A stretch of 64,000 bases of DNA from Synechococcales cyanobacterium GL140_1_metabinner_5_sub. Its GTDB lineage: Bacteria > Cyanobacteriota > Cyanobacteriia > Cyanobacteriales > Chamaesiphonaceae. The position numbers and the translations under genes are program-made. The DNA lies in assembly GCA_025359065.1 (NCBI GenBank), contig JANYHM010000079.1, positions 16,229-80,228 on the forward strand, in the 5' to 3' direction. Below are positions 29,519-38,882 of this stretch, piece after piece. A model generated the notes under the pieces. The model searched no databases, was not told where the DNA came from, and saw nothing but the letters and a program-made list of their open reading frames with translations. Within the stretch, counting starts at the first letter, position 1. Each line of letters begins with the position of its first letter.

Positions 29519-29939
29519 GCTGCAAACTCACCTGAACTTCATTGGCGCTCAGTTATTTTATATGGTGTACTCCATATTGATGGCTCTATTTATGCTAAAA
29601 AGTACTTTGGCCATTTTTCTGTTGAATAGCCTAGTGATGAATACTGCAATAGCAGCCTCATTACCCAGAAATCCGACCTCAGAAAGTGTCGTTAGTGTCA
29701 GTAATGGTTCAGTTATTACTCCCTTTGAGCTGAGTCATCGAGCTTACCAAGGACGTTACTCTTCACAAGGCGTTAATGGCTTTGCTTCTCTTAAGCAGCA
29801 AACGCGCTGGGGAAGAATCACAGCAGATACTATAGTAGAGGCTGCTATTACCATGGGTGATCTGCCACTACGAATCAGAAGTGATCGACAATATCTCAGT
29901 GATGTAGAGTGGCGGCTTTGGAGCTTTACTAGGCATTAA
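29514..29939 (+). CDS. Small exported protein divergent from copM, unknown
   Basis: An ORF of up to 141 codons, unrecognised. The ATG at 29514 is part of the presumed CopR box and has no ribosome binding site. A start at 29592 would give a compact signal peptide (MLKSTLAIFLLNSLVMN, cleavage after AIAA) and a mature protein of about 92 residues. The mature part is basic and contains SHRAYQGRYSSQGV and LRIRSDRQYLSDVEWRLW. It has no Cys or His cluster. Sharing a 67-bp intergenic region with copM suggests it may respond to copper as well. Confidence 0.5.
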   Translation: MKLQTHLNFIGAQLFYMVYSILMALFMLKSTLAIFLLNSLVMNTAIAASLPRNPTSESVVSVSNGSVITPFELSHRAYQGRYSSQGVNGFASLKQQTRWGRITADTIVEAAITMGDLPLRIRSDRQYLSDVEWRLWSFTRH

Positions 29940-30145
29940 GTAGCCTTATAAAAACAACTTGTGCAACTTCTACAGACTGGTTTCTGGTGGGTATTGTGGA
30001 AGAGGTGCGACTTCAATTTGACATTTCTCATTTCTATACGCTTTACATTAAGCCTCCTCATTTACCCAGTTTAATACATTTGAAAATCTTACGTATTGAG
30101 CGGGGTAAATGGAAGTCTTTTTCTAGCATTCTTTCAGGTTTTGAG

Positions 30146-33100
30146 TCATTCTAACTCATTGGGAAGTAAATACTTGCCGAATTTAATATAGATGGCTGGT
30201 AAAACAACCAAGGTGATCGCGGTGGATGTAAACAGTCCGCCAAAGACCACGATCGACAGAGGCTGCAATAGTTCTTGCCCCGACCCTCCTTGCAGAATGG
30301 TGGGCACTAAGCCGAGAGCAGAAGTCAGCGCCGTCATCAAAATTGCATTCAGCCGCTCCATAGAGCCTTTGACCACCACATCAATCAAAGGCAAACCTGC
30401 GGCATGTTTACTATTATAGTTATTCACGAGCAGCAAGCCATTGCGAGTAGCTAAGCCAAACAGTGATACAAACCCCACGAGCGAAGCGATCGACAAGATG
30501 CCACCGGTCAGGGCTACAGCCAGAACACCCCCAATTAAGCCGATGGGTAGATTGATCATAATAGCAATAGTCGAAGGAACAGACTTTACTGACAAATACA
30601 TTAATAGGGTGACACCAATGAAGGCCAAAGCGCCAAAGACTAGAATGTTGTTGGTCGATCGCTCCTCGGCTTCATACTGACCAGCGTAGTTTATGTAATA
30701 CCCTTGTGGCAGAGCTACATTGCTCTTGATCTTGGCTTCTAGCTCCGTCACAACCGATCGCAAATCTCGATCTTTAGTATTCGCTGCCACCACTACCATG
30801 CGCGAAATATCTTCGTGGTTAATCGTATTTGGCCCTTGACCCATCTCAATATCGGCTATGCTGCTGAGGGGGATATTGACTCCGCTGGGGGTACTAACTA
30901 ACAGGTTGCGAATGCCCTGCATATCGCTGCGCGCCGCTGGTTTTAGCCATACTACTAAATCAAAAGATTGCTGTTTTTCTAGCACCTGAGAGACCACTTG
31001 GCCACTGAGAGCTGTCTCGATCACCTTAGCCATGTCGGCTACCGAGAGACCATAGCGGCTGGCTGCCGATCGATTGAACTTGATTTGGATCTGGGGAATA
31101 GGAATTTGTTGCTCCAGCACCAAATCTACAATGCCCGGTACGGTCTTCATTTCTGCCTCCACCTGCTCTCCCAGACGACGCAGTTCAGCTAGATCTGACC
31201 CCGCAATTTTAACGGCGATCGCACTGCGCACACCGGACAACACCTCATCCATCCGATGGGATAAAAAGCCGCCAACATTAGGTGCTGCACCGGGCACCTT
31301 GGCAAATTCTTCCCGCAGTTTAGCAATGGTGGCTGGTCGGTTACGCATACCAGCCGCACTGAGTTCAATATCCACATGAGCCAAATTCACACTGGCCGCG
31401 TCGGCATCGCCAGCGGCTCGTCCCGATCGGGTTTGAATAAATTTAAAGCGAGGATCTTTCTTCAGAACCTTTTCTAGTAATGATCCAGCCTGGGCGGTAG
31501 CCGATAGAGACACACCTGGATAGAGAGTGAGGGTGTTGACCATGGTTTGCTCTTGAAATTCTGGCAAGAAAATGCGTCCGAAACTAGGAATCATTAAAAT
31601 AGCTACTAGCAGCAAGACTATGGATGTAGCCATTACTGACCCTGCACCCTGAAAAGCCATCTTGAGACATTGCCCATATAGCTGCTGACAGGCACGAGCC
31701 AGCCAAGGTTCACGCCGACTAATTTTAGCGGCTGGTAATAACAGGGCGCAGAGAGCAGGCGAAACCAACAAAGACTCAACGCTAGACACTACCACTACTA
31801 CCAGATAAGCAACACCCATGGCCGAGAAAATGCGTCCATCTACACCGGGCAGCGTAAAAATAGGCGAAAAGACCACTATGCCAATAATAGTGGCTCCAAT
31901 TAAAGATTCTCGCACCTCTTCGGCTCCTTGAAAAATCACTTCCAATACGGGTAATGGCTGCTCCCGATAGTGGTTTTCCCGCAGGCGGCGATAGGTATTT
32001 TCGCCATAGACAATAGCATCATCAATGGCTGTCCCAATAGCTACGGTCAGCCCACCTAAAGTCATGGTATTTAGCCCCACACCGAGCACCGAGAGTATGA
32101 GCAAGCTAAACACTAATGTCAGCACAAAATCTAGCAAGCAGACTGTCAATGTCCGCCAATTCATCAGAAAAGGAATCAATACTAAGCTGGCAATCAAGCT
32201 GCCTTGGGCGAGGGAAGATACCACATTCTGCACTGAAGAATCGATATAACTACGCTGCCGAAAAGTGGTTGTTACCTGCATGGTGTTAGGCAGGGTTTTC
32301 TGGATATCGGCCATGGCCTTCTCCACAGCCCTGGAAACCTTGGGGGTATCTACCGCAGGCTGCTTATTCACCATCACAATGACCGCAGGTTGCCCATTAA
32401 AGCTGCCATCTCCCCGTTTAATGGCTCCACCGAGTTGAATATCGGCAACATCTTGGAGTTTGATAGGGATGCCATTGCTGGCCGTAACTGTAGATTGACG
32501 CAGATCGTCGAGGGACTCAATGCGACCAAGACCCCGCACCAACTGCTCTCGATCGGGCGTAATCAAATAGCCCCCAGCCGCATTCAGATTAGCCCCCTTC
32601 GCCGCAGTCGCAACCTGTTCAAGGGTGACATTAGTAGCGGCTAGCTTAGCCGGATCTACCAATACCTGATACTGCCGCTGCTCTCCCCCAAAAACCAGCA
32701 CTTGACTCACACCCGGCACGGCCAGCAGGCGATTGTTCACTTGCCAGTCTACAATTCGCCGCACGTCCATGAGACTTTGGCTACTGTTGGGAGCCAGCGT
32801 AAAGGCATATTGCAAAACCAAGCCCACGGGCGAACTCTGGGGCGAGATCTGGGGTGGGCTGCTGCCCGGTGGAAGTTTTGTAATTGCTTGCTGGAGCCGC
32901 TCGGATACCCGTTGACGGGCTTGGTAGGGATCAACGCTCCAGTCGAAAACCGTGCGGATTGAGGATATCCCTGCGGCTGAGCTAGAGCGGACAGCGCTAA
33001 TACCGGGTGTGCCATTGAGGGCACTTTCTAGGGGTACCGTCACCAGGGATTCCACTTCTTCAGGAGCCAAACCGGGGGCTTCGGTTTGAATTTCTACTTG

Positions 33101-33235
33101 GGGTGGGGCAAAGGCCGGCAGCACATCTAGGGGCATTTGAGGGATGGCATAGACTGTCCATAGCACTAACCCCACTGTTCCTAAAAGCGTTAGCCAGCGG
33201 CGATCGATGACCCAGCGTACAATGTCGTTTAGCAT
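30146..33235 (-). CDS. Heavy-metal efflux RND pump (CusA/CzcA/CopA-like)
   Basis: A 1029-residue inner-membrane pump that moves metal ions out by proton antiport in a tripartite complex. It opens MLNDIVRWVIDRRWLTLLG (TM1). The HME-RND marks are present: LPPGSSPPQISPQSSP in the porter domain, TM4 VAIGTAIDDAIVYGENTYRR with conserved acidic residues, HRMDEVLSGVRSAIAVKI, and a TM11 region with FGLATRNGLLLVNNY. The start at 33235 is chosen over an upstream ATG at 33292 because AGGAAA lies just before it and it avoids overlapping the adaptor gene. Copper is inferred from the nearby copMRS operon. No outer-membrane channel gene is in the window. Confidence 0.9.
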   Translation of the reverse strand: MLNDIVRWVIDRRWLTLLGTVGLVLWTVYAIPQMPLDVLPAFAPPQVEIQTEAPGLAPEEVESLVTVPLESALNGTPGISAVRSSSAAGISSIRTVFDWSVDPYQARQRVSERLQQAITKLPPGSSPPQISPQSSPVGLVLQYAFTLAPNSSQSLMDVRRIVDWQVNNRLLAVPGVSQVLVFGGEQRQYQVLVDPAKLAATNVTLEQVATAAKGANLNAAGGYLITPDREQLVRGLGRIESLDDLRQSTVTASNGIPIKLQDVADIQLGGAIKRGDGSFNGQPAVIVMVNKQPAVDTPKVSRAVEKAMADIQKTLPNTMQVTTTFRQRSYIDSSVQNVVSSLAQGSLIASLVLIPFLMNWRTLTVCLLDFVLTLVFSLLILSVLGVGLNTMTLGGLTVAIGTAIDDAIVYGENTYRRLRENHYREQPLPVLEVIFQGAEEVRESLIGATIIGIVVFSPIFTLPGVDGRIFSAMGVAYLVVVVVSSVESLLVSPALCALLLPAAKISRREPWLARACQQLYGQCLKMAFQGAGSVMATSIVLLLVAILMIPSFGRIFLPEFQEQTMVNTLTLYPGVSLSATAQAGSLLEKVLKKDPRFKFIQTRSGRAAGDADAASVNLAHVDIELSAAGMRNRPATIAKLREEFAKVPGAAPNVGGFLSHRMDEVLSGVRSAIAVKIAGSDLAELRRLGEQVEAEMKTVPGIVDLVLEQQIPIPQIQIKFNRSAASRYGLSVADMAKVIETALSGQVVSQVLEKQQSFDLVVWLKPAARSDMQGIRNLLVSTPSGVNIPLSSIADIEMGQGPNTINHEDISRMVVVAANTKDRDLRSVVTELEAKIKSNVALPQGYYINYAGQYEAEERSTNNILVFGALAFIGVTLLMYLSVKSVPSTIAIMINLPIGLIGGVLAVALTGGILSIASLVGFVSLFGLATRNGLLLVNNYNSKHAAGLPLIDVVVKGSMERLNAILMTALTSALGLVPTILQGGSGQELLQPLSIVVFGGLFTSTAITLVVLPAIYIKFGKYLLPNELE

Positions 33236-33242
33236 GTGTTTC

Positions 33243-35150
33243 CTAAAGTTGACTGGTGCTAGACTCGGCGATGGGCTGTGCTGGCTGATCATCTAGCGCC
33301 AAGGAGTCTGGTAATTGAGGCTGAGCCGGTTCTTCTGATTCCAGTAAGGTTGCGGTAATGACCCGATCAATCTCCGCATTCAGGTCTTGAGTGGATGCCG
33401 AACTTGCCCCCCGACGGCGGCGGAAAAAGAGAGCTCCTAAACTCAACGCTACAGCGCCACTGGCCACTGGCCATAGTCCGATCGGCAAAGCTGCTGTATT
33501 GGATGCAGCACTCTGCTGGGCTGCTGGCGATTCTGGATGGTCTCCCCGTAAGGATTGGGCATAGAGAGACAGAGCATTTTGGGTCACGACTCGATCGCCC
33601 GCAAACAGACCTTGAGTAATTTCCAGTCGCTCAGCCGTTGTTCTGCCGGTCTTGACTTCGATCGCCTGAAAGGTGTCGCCGCTTTGAACATAGAGCAGTT
33701 TTTTGCCATTCGCTTCTACCAGTGCCGAGCTGGGCACCGAGAGTACTGCTGAGGCGCTGTTACCAGTCGCTACTTCTAGCTCAGCGAACATTCCTGCCTT
33801 TAGTTGACCATCAGTGTTGTCTAACAAGGTCTGCACTGGCACCGTGCGCTTTTCGCCTACGCCTGTTCCAATGCGGCTTACTGTGCCGGTCAGGACTTGC
33901 CCCGATGCCACCCTGGCATAGACGGTTTGACCCACGGCTACCTTGGCCAGATCGCCTTCATAGAGGTTAGCGGTGGCCACCACTTGGCGATCGTTCCCTA
34001 GGGTCATAATCTGAGTTTCTCCCTCCACCACCGTTTGGCCAACGGTGGCTGGTCGAGCCGTCACGGTGCCATTGATCGGCGCGGTGATGGTTACGACTCC
34101 CTGTTCGTTGGCCGAAAGACCCAACTGTTTTAGGCGCAGTAGGTAGTGGCGATCGACCAGATCTAACTTGGTTTTAGCCGCTGTGAGGGCAGCCTGCGAT
34201 CGCTCTAATTCTGCTGTGGCCGCCGCCACGTCTTTCTGGGTTGATGCCGTGGTGAGGCTGGCCCTGGCTTCAGCCAGCTTGGCTGCCGATTCTTGCTGAC
34301 TGCGGAAGGGAAGTTCTGTTTCGGCTTTACGGAGTTCGGTGTCGGCAGTGATTACTTCTATTTGCTGCTGTGCCTTGGCCAGTTTGGATTGAGCGGCCAG
34401 CCACTGCGCCCGAGAATCCAACACCTGTCGCCGAGGTAACGCTCCACCATTGGCCAAACGTTGGTCTTGGCTGTATCGCTCCTGAGCCACAGCGAGTTCT
34501 GTGCGGGCTAGTTCAATATCTGTCTTGGCTATGGTCAGTTGCCGCTGGTACTTGTCGCGAGCTGCCCGCACCACCGACTGATCGCGCACGAGGGTTTTAT
34601 CTCGCTCAAACTGAGCTTGTGCTGCCGTCAGACTGTCTCGGGCACGGTTAATCTCAGCGGCGGCAATGATCCGATAGCGTTGATAGTTGGCTTGGGCTAA
34701 TTGCAGGTTAGTTTGAGCCTGTTGCACTGTGGCTCCTAGTTCAGCCCGCTTCTCTTGGGCAGTTACGCGGAGATCGGTTAATTCAGCGCTAGTGAGAGTG
34801 GCGATCGGCTGACCTGCTTGTACTGAGCTACCTGGCTCTACCATTAGCGCCACAAGTTTGCCGCGCACCGGAGCTGTAACTAGAGCCTGACGGTTGGGAG
34901 CCATTTCAATAACGCCGGTTGCTTTTAGACTGACTGCTAGCAGCCGAGCTGTAATCACTTCGGTTTTGATGCCCAATTGCTGTGCTGTGGCCGTATCTAC
35001 CACTATTGATGGACTGCTGCCGCTGCTTTTAAATGTTTCAGAGTGACCACTATGGGCTACCACAGGCCATTGCGACAAAGAGAGGTGCAACAAGAACAGT
35101 CCGGTACTGGTTAGTAATGCAGTGAGCCGAGCCGATGGAAAGAAAACCAT
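33243..35150 (-). CDS. RND efflux adaptor (CusB/CzcB/CopB-like) with C-terminal TM
   Basis: A 635-residue periplasmic adaptor. A signal segment (about 5-30) is followed by a His-rich HSGHSE. Then come the first lipoyl half (VRGKLVALMVEPGSSVQAGQP), a long alpha-hairpin of about 230 residues, the second lipoyl half (ITAPINGTVTARPATVGQTVVEG), beta-barrel and membrane-proximal domains. Unusually, residues about 548-572 form a further hydrophobic segment followed by RRRR and a 60-residue acidic tail, so the protein could be anchored at both ends. It is seven bases upstream of the pump gene. Its promoter carries CopR-type repeats. Confidence 0.88.
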   Translation of the reverse strand: MVFFPSARLTALLTSTGLFLLHLSLSQWPVVAHSGHSETFKSSGSSPSIVVDTATAQQLGIKTEVITARLLAVSLKATGVIEMAPNRQALVTAPVRGKLVALMVEPGSSVQAGQPIATLTSAELTDLRVTAQEKRAELGATVQQAQTNLQLAQANYQRYRIIAAAEINRARDSLTAAQAQFERDKTLVRDQSVVRAARDKYQRQLTIAKTDIELARTELAVAQERYSQDQRLANGGALPRRQVLDSRAQWLAAQSKLAKAQQQIEVITADTELRKAETELPFRSQQESAAKLAEARASLTTASTQKDVAAATAELERSQAALTAAKTKLDLVDRHYLLRLKQLGLSANEQGVVTITAPINGTVTARPATVGQTVVEGETQIMTLGNDRQVVATANLYEGDLAKVAVGQTVYARVASGQVLTGTVSRIGTGVGEKRTVPVQTLLDNTDGQLKAGMFAELEVATGNSASAVLSVPSSALVEANGKKLLYVQSGDTFQAIEVKTGRTTAERLEITQGLFAGDRVVTQNALSLYAQSLRGDHPESPAAQQSAASNTAALPIGLWPVASGAVALSLGALFFRRRRGASSASTQDLNAEIDRVITATLLESEEPAQPQLPDSLALDDQPAQPIAESSTSQL

Positions 35151-35198
35151 GAATAAGCTGAAGGGTAAAATTCCTATCTATAGCTTGCTGGATGACCG

Positions 35199-35214
35199 AT
35201 GAGGTTTGGATGAG
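35199..35214 (-). promoter_or_regulatory. Putative CopR-binding repeats at the efflux promoter
   Basis: On the minus strand CTCAT occurs twice, 11 bp apart (plus-strand ATGAG at 35199 and 35210). A -10-like TATAGAT follows 16 bp downstream, about 30 bp before the adaptor ATG. A further GTCAT adjoins it. The spacing equals that at the copM promoter. Confidence 0.6.
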
Positions 35215-35246
35215 GACTGGGACAATGTAAACATATGGGTCATGTA

Positions 35247-35277
35247 GAAAAAACCCGTGCTGCAAAGCACGGGTTTT
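35247..35277. terminator. Bidirectional terminator between the adaptor promoter and the Calx-beta gene
   Basis: CCCGTGCT (35254-35261) and AGCACGGG (35266-35273) form a perfect 8-bp stem flanked by an A-tract and TTTT. On the minus strand it terminates the Calx-beta gene, whose stop is 21 bp away, and it insulates the efflux promoter. Confidence 0.9.
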
Positions 35278-35298
35278 CGGTTTAACTAATCGATCGAT

Positions 35299-38200
35299 TT
35301 AGCCAAGTTTAAAGTAAACATCAACAGTGTCGATCGAGTTGCCATTGTTAGTAATTGCATTACTCTTCTCACCCAAGATATTGCCCTGAGCATCGGTGCT
35401 GAAGTTACTGCTATAAGCAGTGTTCAGCTTAGCAATGCCAGCATCTGCCAAGGAAGTAAGCTCACCAGCATCTGTCACACCGTTGACATTAGCATCGCGC
35501 CAAACACCCAAAGAGCTGAAGAACTCATCGTTAGCATCAACCACACCATCACTGTTGGAATCGAAGCTAGCCAGTGTGCCGAAGCCTTCGCCTACTGCGC
35601 CACCAAATAGCTCACTGCGATTGTCGATCGAGCCGTTACCATTGCGATCGATTGCCAAGAAGCCGTCTTCACCAGAGATCCAGCCGGTATTCACTGCTTG
35701 ACCGCTGTTTAGAATGTCAAACTTCACGCCGGCATCAACGCTCACAGTTTGAACACCGTCGTCGTTGAGGTCAAGGGCGATCGGGCTGATGTAGTTGATT
35801 TTGCTAGCATCCTTGATGGTGACATCGATTTTGCTATCAGCGGCGTGGATGTTAGCATCGGTGGCGCTAGTCAGGGTAACAGAGAAGGTTTCGTCGCCTT
35901 CACGCTGTTTGCTAGCTTCTGGAGAGTTCAAACCAGTGCCGATGTAACGGTTCTCTTGATCGTAGAAGCGGTATAGAGACTCGTTGGCATTGAGCTGAGT
36001 TGGTAACAGTGCCCAAGGAGAGATCACGTTTTCTTTCCAAGCATCAACCTTAAAGGCATCAGAAGTTTTTTGGCCAGCTTTGACTGTGACAGTGATGGTG
36101 TTACCTGTGTTCAGGGAACCATCGCTCTTAGAAACAGTGAAGTCTTTGTCATCTCTGACCTGATAGCCATTTGGCTCAGTGTTGATGTTTTTCCAGTAGA
36201 TGTCGCCCCACTTAGCGAAGTCTTTAGCTACTTGCTGATTTTCTAGGGTGCTGTCAGGGTTGCCAGTAAAGGTTGGCTGAGTAGCGTTGCCCAGTCTGGT
36301 GCCCTTGTTGGCATCAATGCGGTTGGCAGTGCCGTTGGCGATCGTGATAGTAAAAGTCCGATCTTTATCGCTAACAGTATCTAATTCAACTTTGTAGCTA
36401 CCAGCACCACCTTCAGTGATCATGTTGTCGCCAACAAGTTTCGCTTTAGGTGTGACACCAGGTGTTGGAGTAACTGGTGGAGTTGGAGTAACTGGCGGAG
36501 CTGGAGTTACCGGTGGAGTTGGAGTTACCGGTGGAGTTGGAGTTACTGGAGGAGTTGGTGTTACCGGCGGAGTTGGTGTTACGGGAGGAGTTGGTGTTAC
36601 CGGCGGAGTTGGAGTTGCGGGTGGAATTGGTGTTACCGGCGGAGTCGGTGTTACTGGTGGAGTCGGAGTTACTGGTGGAGTCGGAGTTACTGGAGGAGTT
36701 GGAGTTACCGGTGGAGTCGGAGTAACCGGCGGAGTCGGTGTTCCGACAATAGGATCTTTGATATTCAAAGCAGCCTGTACCATGGTGGGGTCTAAATGTC
36801 CCAGACCCTCGTTGTTAGGAGATACTTTGAGAATTAGTGATTCAGAACCTTCTGTCCGGTTATCTGTATTGGTTTTAACTCGTACTTGAGCAGAAGTTAC
36901 ACCGGGCTTGAAAGCAAAACCGAAGTTATCATCTTCAACCAGTTTTTCCCAGTTTGCGCCATTGTCGATCGAGACCTGTAAGGTATTTGGATCATAATCA
37001 GTCGCCCGATCGGTAGTGCCATCAACCAAGTTGAATTTCGCCCAGCTCCACTTATAGTCGCTGTTTTTGTCTACAGAGACAGTCCAAGAAGCAAAATCTC
37101 CTTCAAACTTGTCGCCATTAGAAACCACGCCAATTTTTTGCACATCATTGTCCAAAACAAAGGCTGTTTCGATGACGTTGCCGCCAGAGAATCCGGTAAC
37201 TGGTGTAACGGTAAGAGTAAAGTTTTCCCGATCGGTGAAAATATTGCCCGGTGCCAAATTGGCATCCACCACATTGTCATCGACAGTAGGAACTTTCAAC
37301 AAGAGCTTGTCTTTACCAGCATCAAAGCTGATTTCGTCACCATTGGTGAAAGGCTTAAAGGTAGCTCCACCATCGGTAGAAATCTGTAAACCAGTTTTAG
37401 TGTAGTCACCAGGAGCGATCGCGGTGCCATCGTTTAGGCTGAGCTTAACTTTGTTTACTCCAGAAACAGGAGTGCTAGACATGATGGTAAACACTGCCTC
37501 TTGGCCTTCTACAACAGAGAAGTCCTTGACCATTAATGTTGGTGCAGAAGGAGTTGGAGTTACCGGCGGAGTTGGCGTTACCGGTGGAGTTGGTGTTACC
37601 GGCGGAGTTGGTGTTACCGGTGGAGTCGGTGTTACCGGAGGAGTTGGCGTTACCGGCGGAGTTGGAGTTACTGGAGGAGTTGGAGTTACTGGAGGAATTG
37701 GCGTTACTGGAGGAATTGGAGTTATTGGAGGAGTTGGTGTTCCACCAATAGGATCCTTGATATTCAAAGCAGCCTGTACCATGGTGGGGTCTAAATGTCC
37801 CAGACCTTCGTTGTTAGGAGATACTTTGAGAATAAGCGATTCAGAACCTTCTGTCCGGTTGTCTGTGTTGGTTTTAACCCGTACTTGAGCAGAAGTTACA
37901 CCGGGCTTGAAAGCAAAACCAAAATTGTCATCTTCGTTCAGCTTTGTCCAAGTTCCACCATTGTCGATCGAAACCTGCAAGGTGTTTGGATCATAATCAG
38001 TTGCCCGATCGGTAGTGCCATCAACCAAGTTGAACTTTGCCCAACTCCACTTATAATCACTGTTCTTGTCTACAGACACTGTCCAAGAAGCAAAATCACC
38101 CTCAAACTTATCGCCGTTGGACACTACTGAAATCTTCTGGACATCATTGTCTATGATTGAAGCGTTACCAATTACTACACCACCGCCAAATCCAGATACA

Positions 38201-38562
38201 GGGGTAGCAGTGAGGGTGAAATTTTCCCGATCGGTGAAAATATTGCCCGGTGCTAAATTGGCATCTACCACGTTGTCATCAACCGTCTTGACTTTTAAGT
38301 ATAAGCAATCAGTACCTGGCTCAAAGCTAATTTCACTGCCATTGGTAAAGGGTTGATAGTTAGTGCCGTCTACAGAATATTGCAGACTATCTAGCAAGTA
38401 ATCGCCAGGTGCAATAGCCGTACCATTTGCCACGGTCAGCTTGAGCTTATTTCCTTTGTAAGCTGCTGAGCTAGTGCCGATCGTAAATATGGCATCTTGT
38501 CCTTCCTTTACTGAAAAATCTTTGATTTCTAAAGTTGGTAGGCTCAAAGGTTTATTGTTCAC
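35299..38562 (-). CDS. Large Calx-beta / EF-hand-like surface or secreted protein
   Basis: A 1087-residue protein starting with GTG (GGAG nine bases upstream). There is no N-terminal signal. Two near-identical Calx-beta-type modules (about 10-275 and 345-605) share long identical stretches (e.g. DKFEGDFASWTVSVDKNSDY). Each is followed by a proline-rich linker of repeated VTPTPP units (about 11 and 16 units). A third beta module and a C-terminal Ca-binding region follow, with DxNxDG loops (DLNDDG, DRNGNG, DSNSDG, DANVNG). Such architecture fits type I-secreted, calcium-stabilised surface proteins of cyanobacteria, as in cell-surface or motility layers; the function is inferred. It appears to be a single-gene unit. 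Confidence 0.8.
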   Translation of the reverse strand: MNNKPLSLPTLEIKDFSVKEGQDAIFTIGTSSAAYKGNKLKLTVANGTAIAPGDYLLDSLQYSVDGTNYQPFTNGSEISFEPGTDCLYLKVKTVDDNVVDANLAPGNIFTDRENFTLTATPVSGFGGGVVIGNASIIDNDVQKISVVSNGDKFEGDFASWTVSVDKNSDYKWSWAKFNLVDGTTDRATDYDPNTLQVSIDNGGTWTKLNEDDNFGFAFKPGVTSAQVRVKTNTDNRTEGSESLILKVSPNNEGLGHLDPTMVQAALNIKDPIGGTPTPPITPIPPVTPIPPVTPTPPVTPTPPVTPTPPVTPTPPVTPTPPVTPTPPVTPTPPVTPTPSAPTLMVKDFSVVEGQEAVFTIMSSTPVSGVNKVKLSLNDGTAIAPGDYTKTGLQISTDGGATFKPFTNGDEISFDAGKDKLLLKVPTVDDNVVDANLAPGNIFTDRENFTLTVTPVTGFSGGNVIETAFVLDNDVQKIGVVSNGDKFEGDFASWTVSVDKNSDYKWSWAKFNLVDGTTDRATDYDPNTLQVSIDNGANWEKLVEDDNFGFAFKPGVTSAQVRVKTNTDNRTEGSESLILKVSPNNEGLGHLDPTMVQAALNIKDPIVGTPTPPVTPTPPVTPTPPVTPTPPVTPTPPVTPTPPVTPIPPATPTPPVTPTPPVTPTPPVTPTPPVTPTPPVTPTPPVTPAPPVTPTPPVTPTPGVTPKAKLVGDNMITEGGAGSYKVELDTVSDKDRTFTITIANGTANRIDANKGTRLGNATQPTFTGNPDSTLENQQVAKDFAKWGDIYWKNINTEPNGYQVRDDKDFTVSKSDGSLNTGNTITVTVKAGQKTSDAFKVDAWKENVISPWALLPTQLNANESLYRFYDQENRYIGTGLNSPEASKQREGDETFSVTLTSATDANIHAADSKIDVTIKDASKINYISPIALDLNDDGVQTVSVDAGVKFDILNSGQAVNTGWISGEDGFLAIDRNGNGSIDNRSELFGGAVGEGFGTLASFDSNSDGVVDANDEFFSSLGVWRDANVNGVTDAGELTSLADAGIAKLNTAYSSNFSTDAQGNILGEKSNAITNNGNSIDTVDVYFKLG
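36452..36743 (-). repeat. 18-bp minisatellite encoding VTPTPP (second linker)
   Basis: About 16 tandem 18-bp units of the GGAGTTGGAGTTACCGGT type, differing mainly at third codon positions. They encode the longer Pro/Thr linker of the Calx-beta protein. Confidence 0.9.
37550..37742 (-). repeat. 18-bp minisatellite encoding VTPTPP (first linker)
   Basis: About 11 tandem 18-bp units of the same type as the second linker, with PIPP variants at the end nearest the N-terminus. Confidence 0.9.
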
Positions 38563-38833
38563 TGTATTATCTCCGCAAAATTTATCGATGTATCAACGAT
38601 CGCACCCAACCGGGCATTCAGAGAATCATAGTGACATACCCAGTCAGTGATTAACAACCATAAAATGTATTAGATTGAGATCTGCAACATAAGTTAGTAC
38701 AGCCAACAATCCACAGCAAGAGCTTTACGCCATAAGCCAAGCAAAATTTGTGATCTGTTTTTTTATCTAAAAAATGAATTTATACTATAGTTAATAAATC
38801 AGCAAATTGGCTGAATGCACTGCGCAACTTACA
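38563..38833. other. Intergenic stretch without recognised gene
   Basis: This AT-rich sequence upstream of the Calx-beta gene holds only its ribosome binding site and presumably its promoter. I see no ORF, RNA or repeat in it. Confidence 0.6.
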
Positions 38834-38864
38834 CAAAAAAAGCCAGCATTTTAGCGCTGGCTTT
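38834..38864 (-). terminator. Terminator after the HtrA-type protease gene
   Basis: GCCAGC (38842-38847) and GCTGGC (38856-38861) pair around an eight-base loop. The flanking A-run on the plus strand gives a U-run on the minus strand. It lies 20 bp after the protease stop. Confidence 0.85.
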
Positions 38865-38882
38865 ATCCCAAGATTGACATGC

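Noticed and set aside
33236..33292. Upstream start of the RND pump at 33292
   Set aside because: It would overlap the adaptor gene, while the ATG at 33235 has AGGAAA before it and the normal family N-terminus.
36416..36889. Plus-strand ORF of 157 codons rich in GVGVTGG across the minisatellite (also 37424-37888)
   Set aside because: It is the antisense reading of the VTPTPP repeats; both strands stay open because the 18-bp unit has no stop in either frame.
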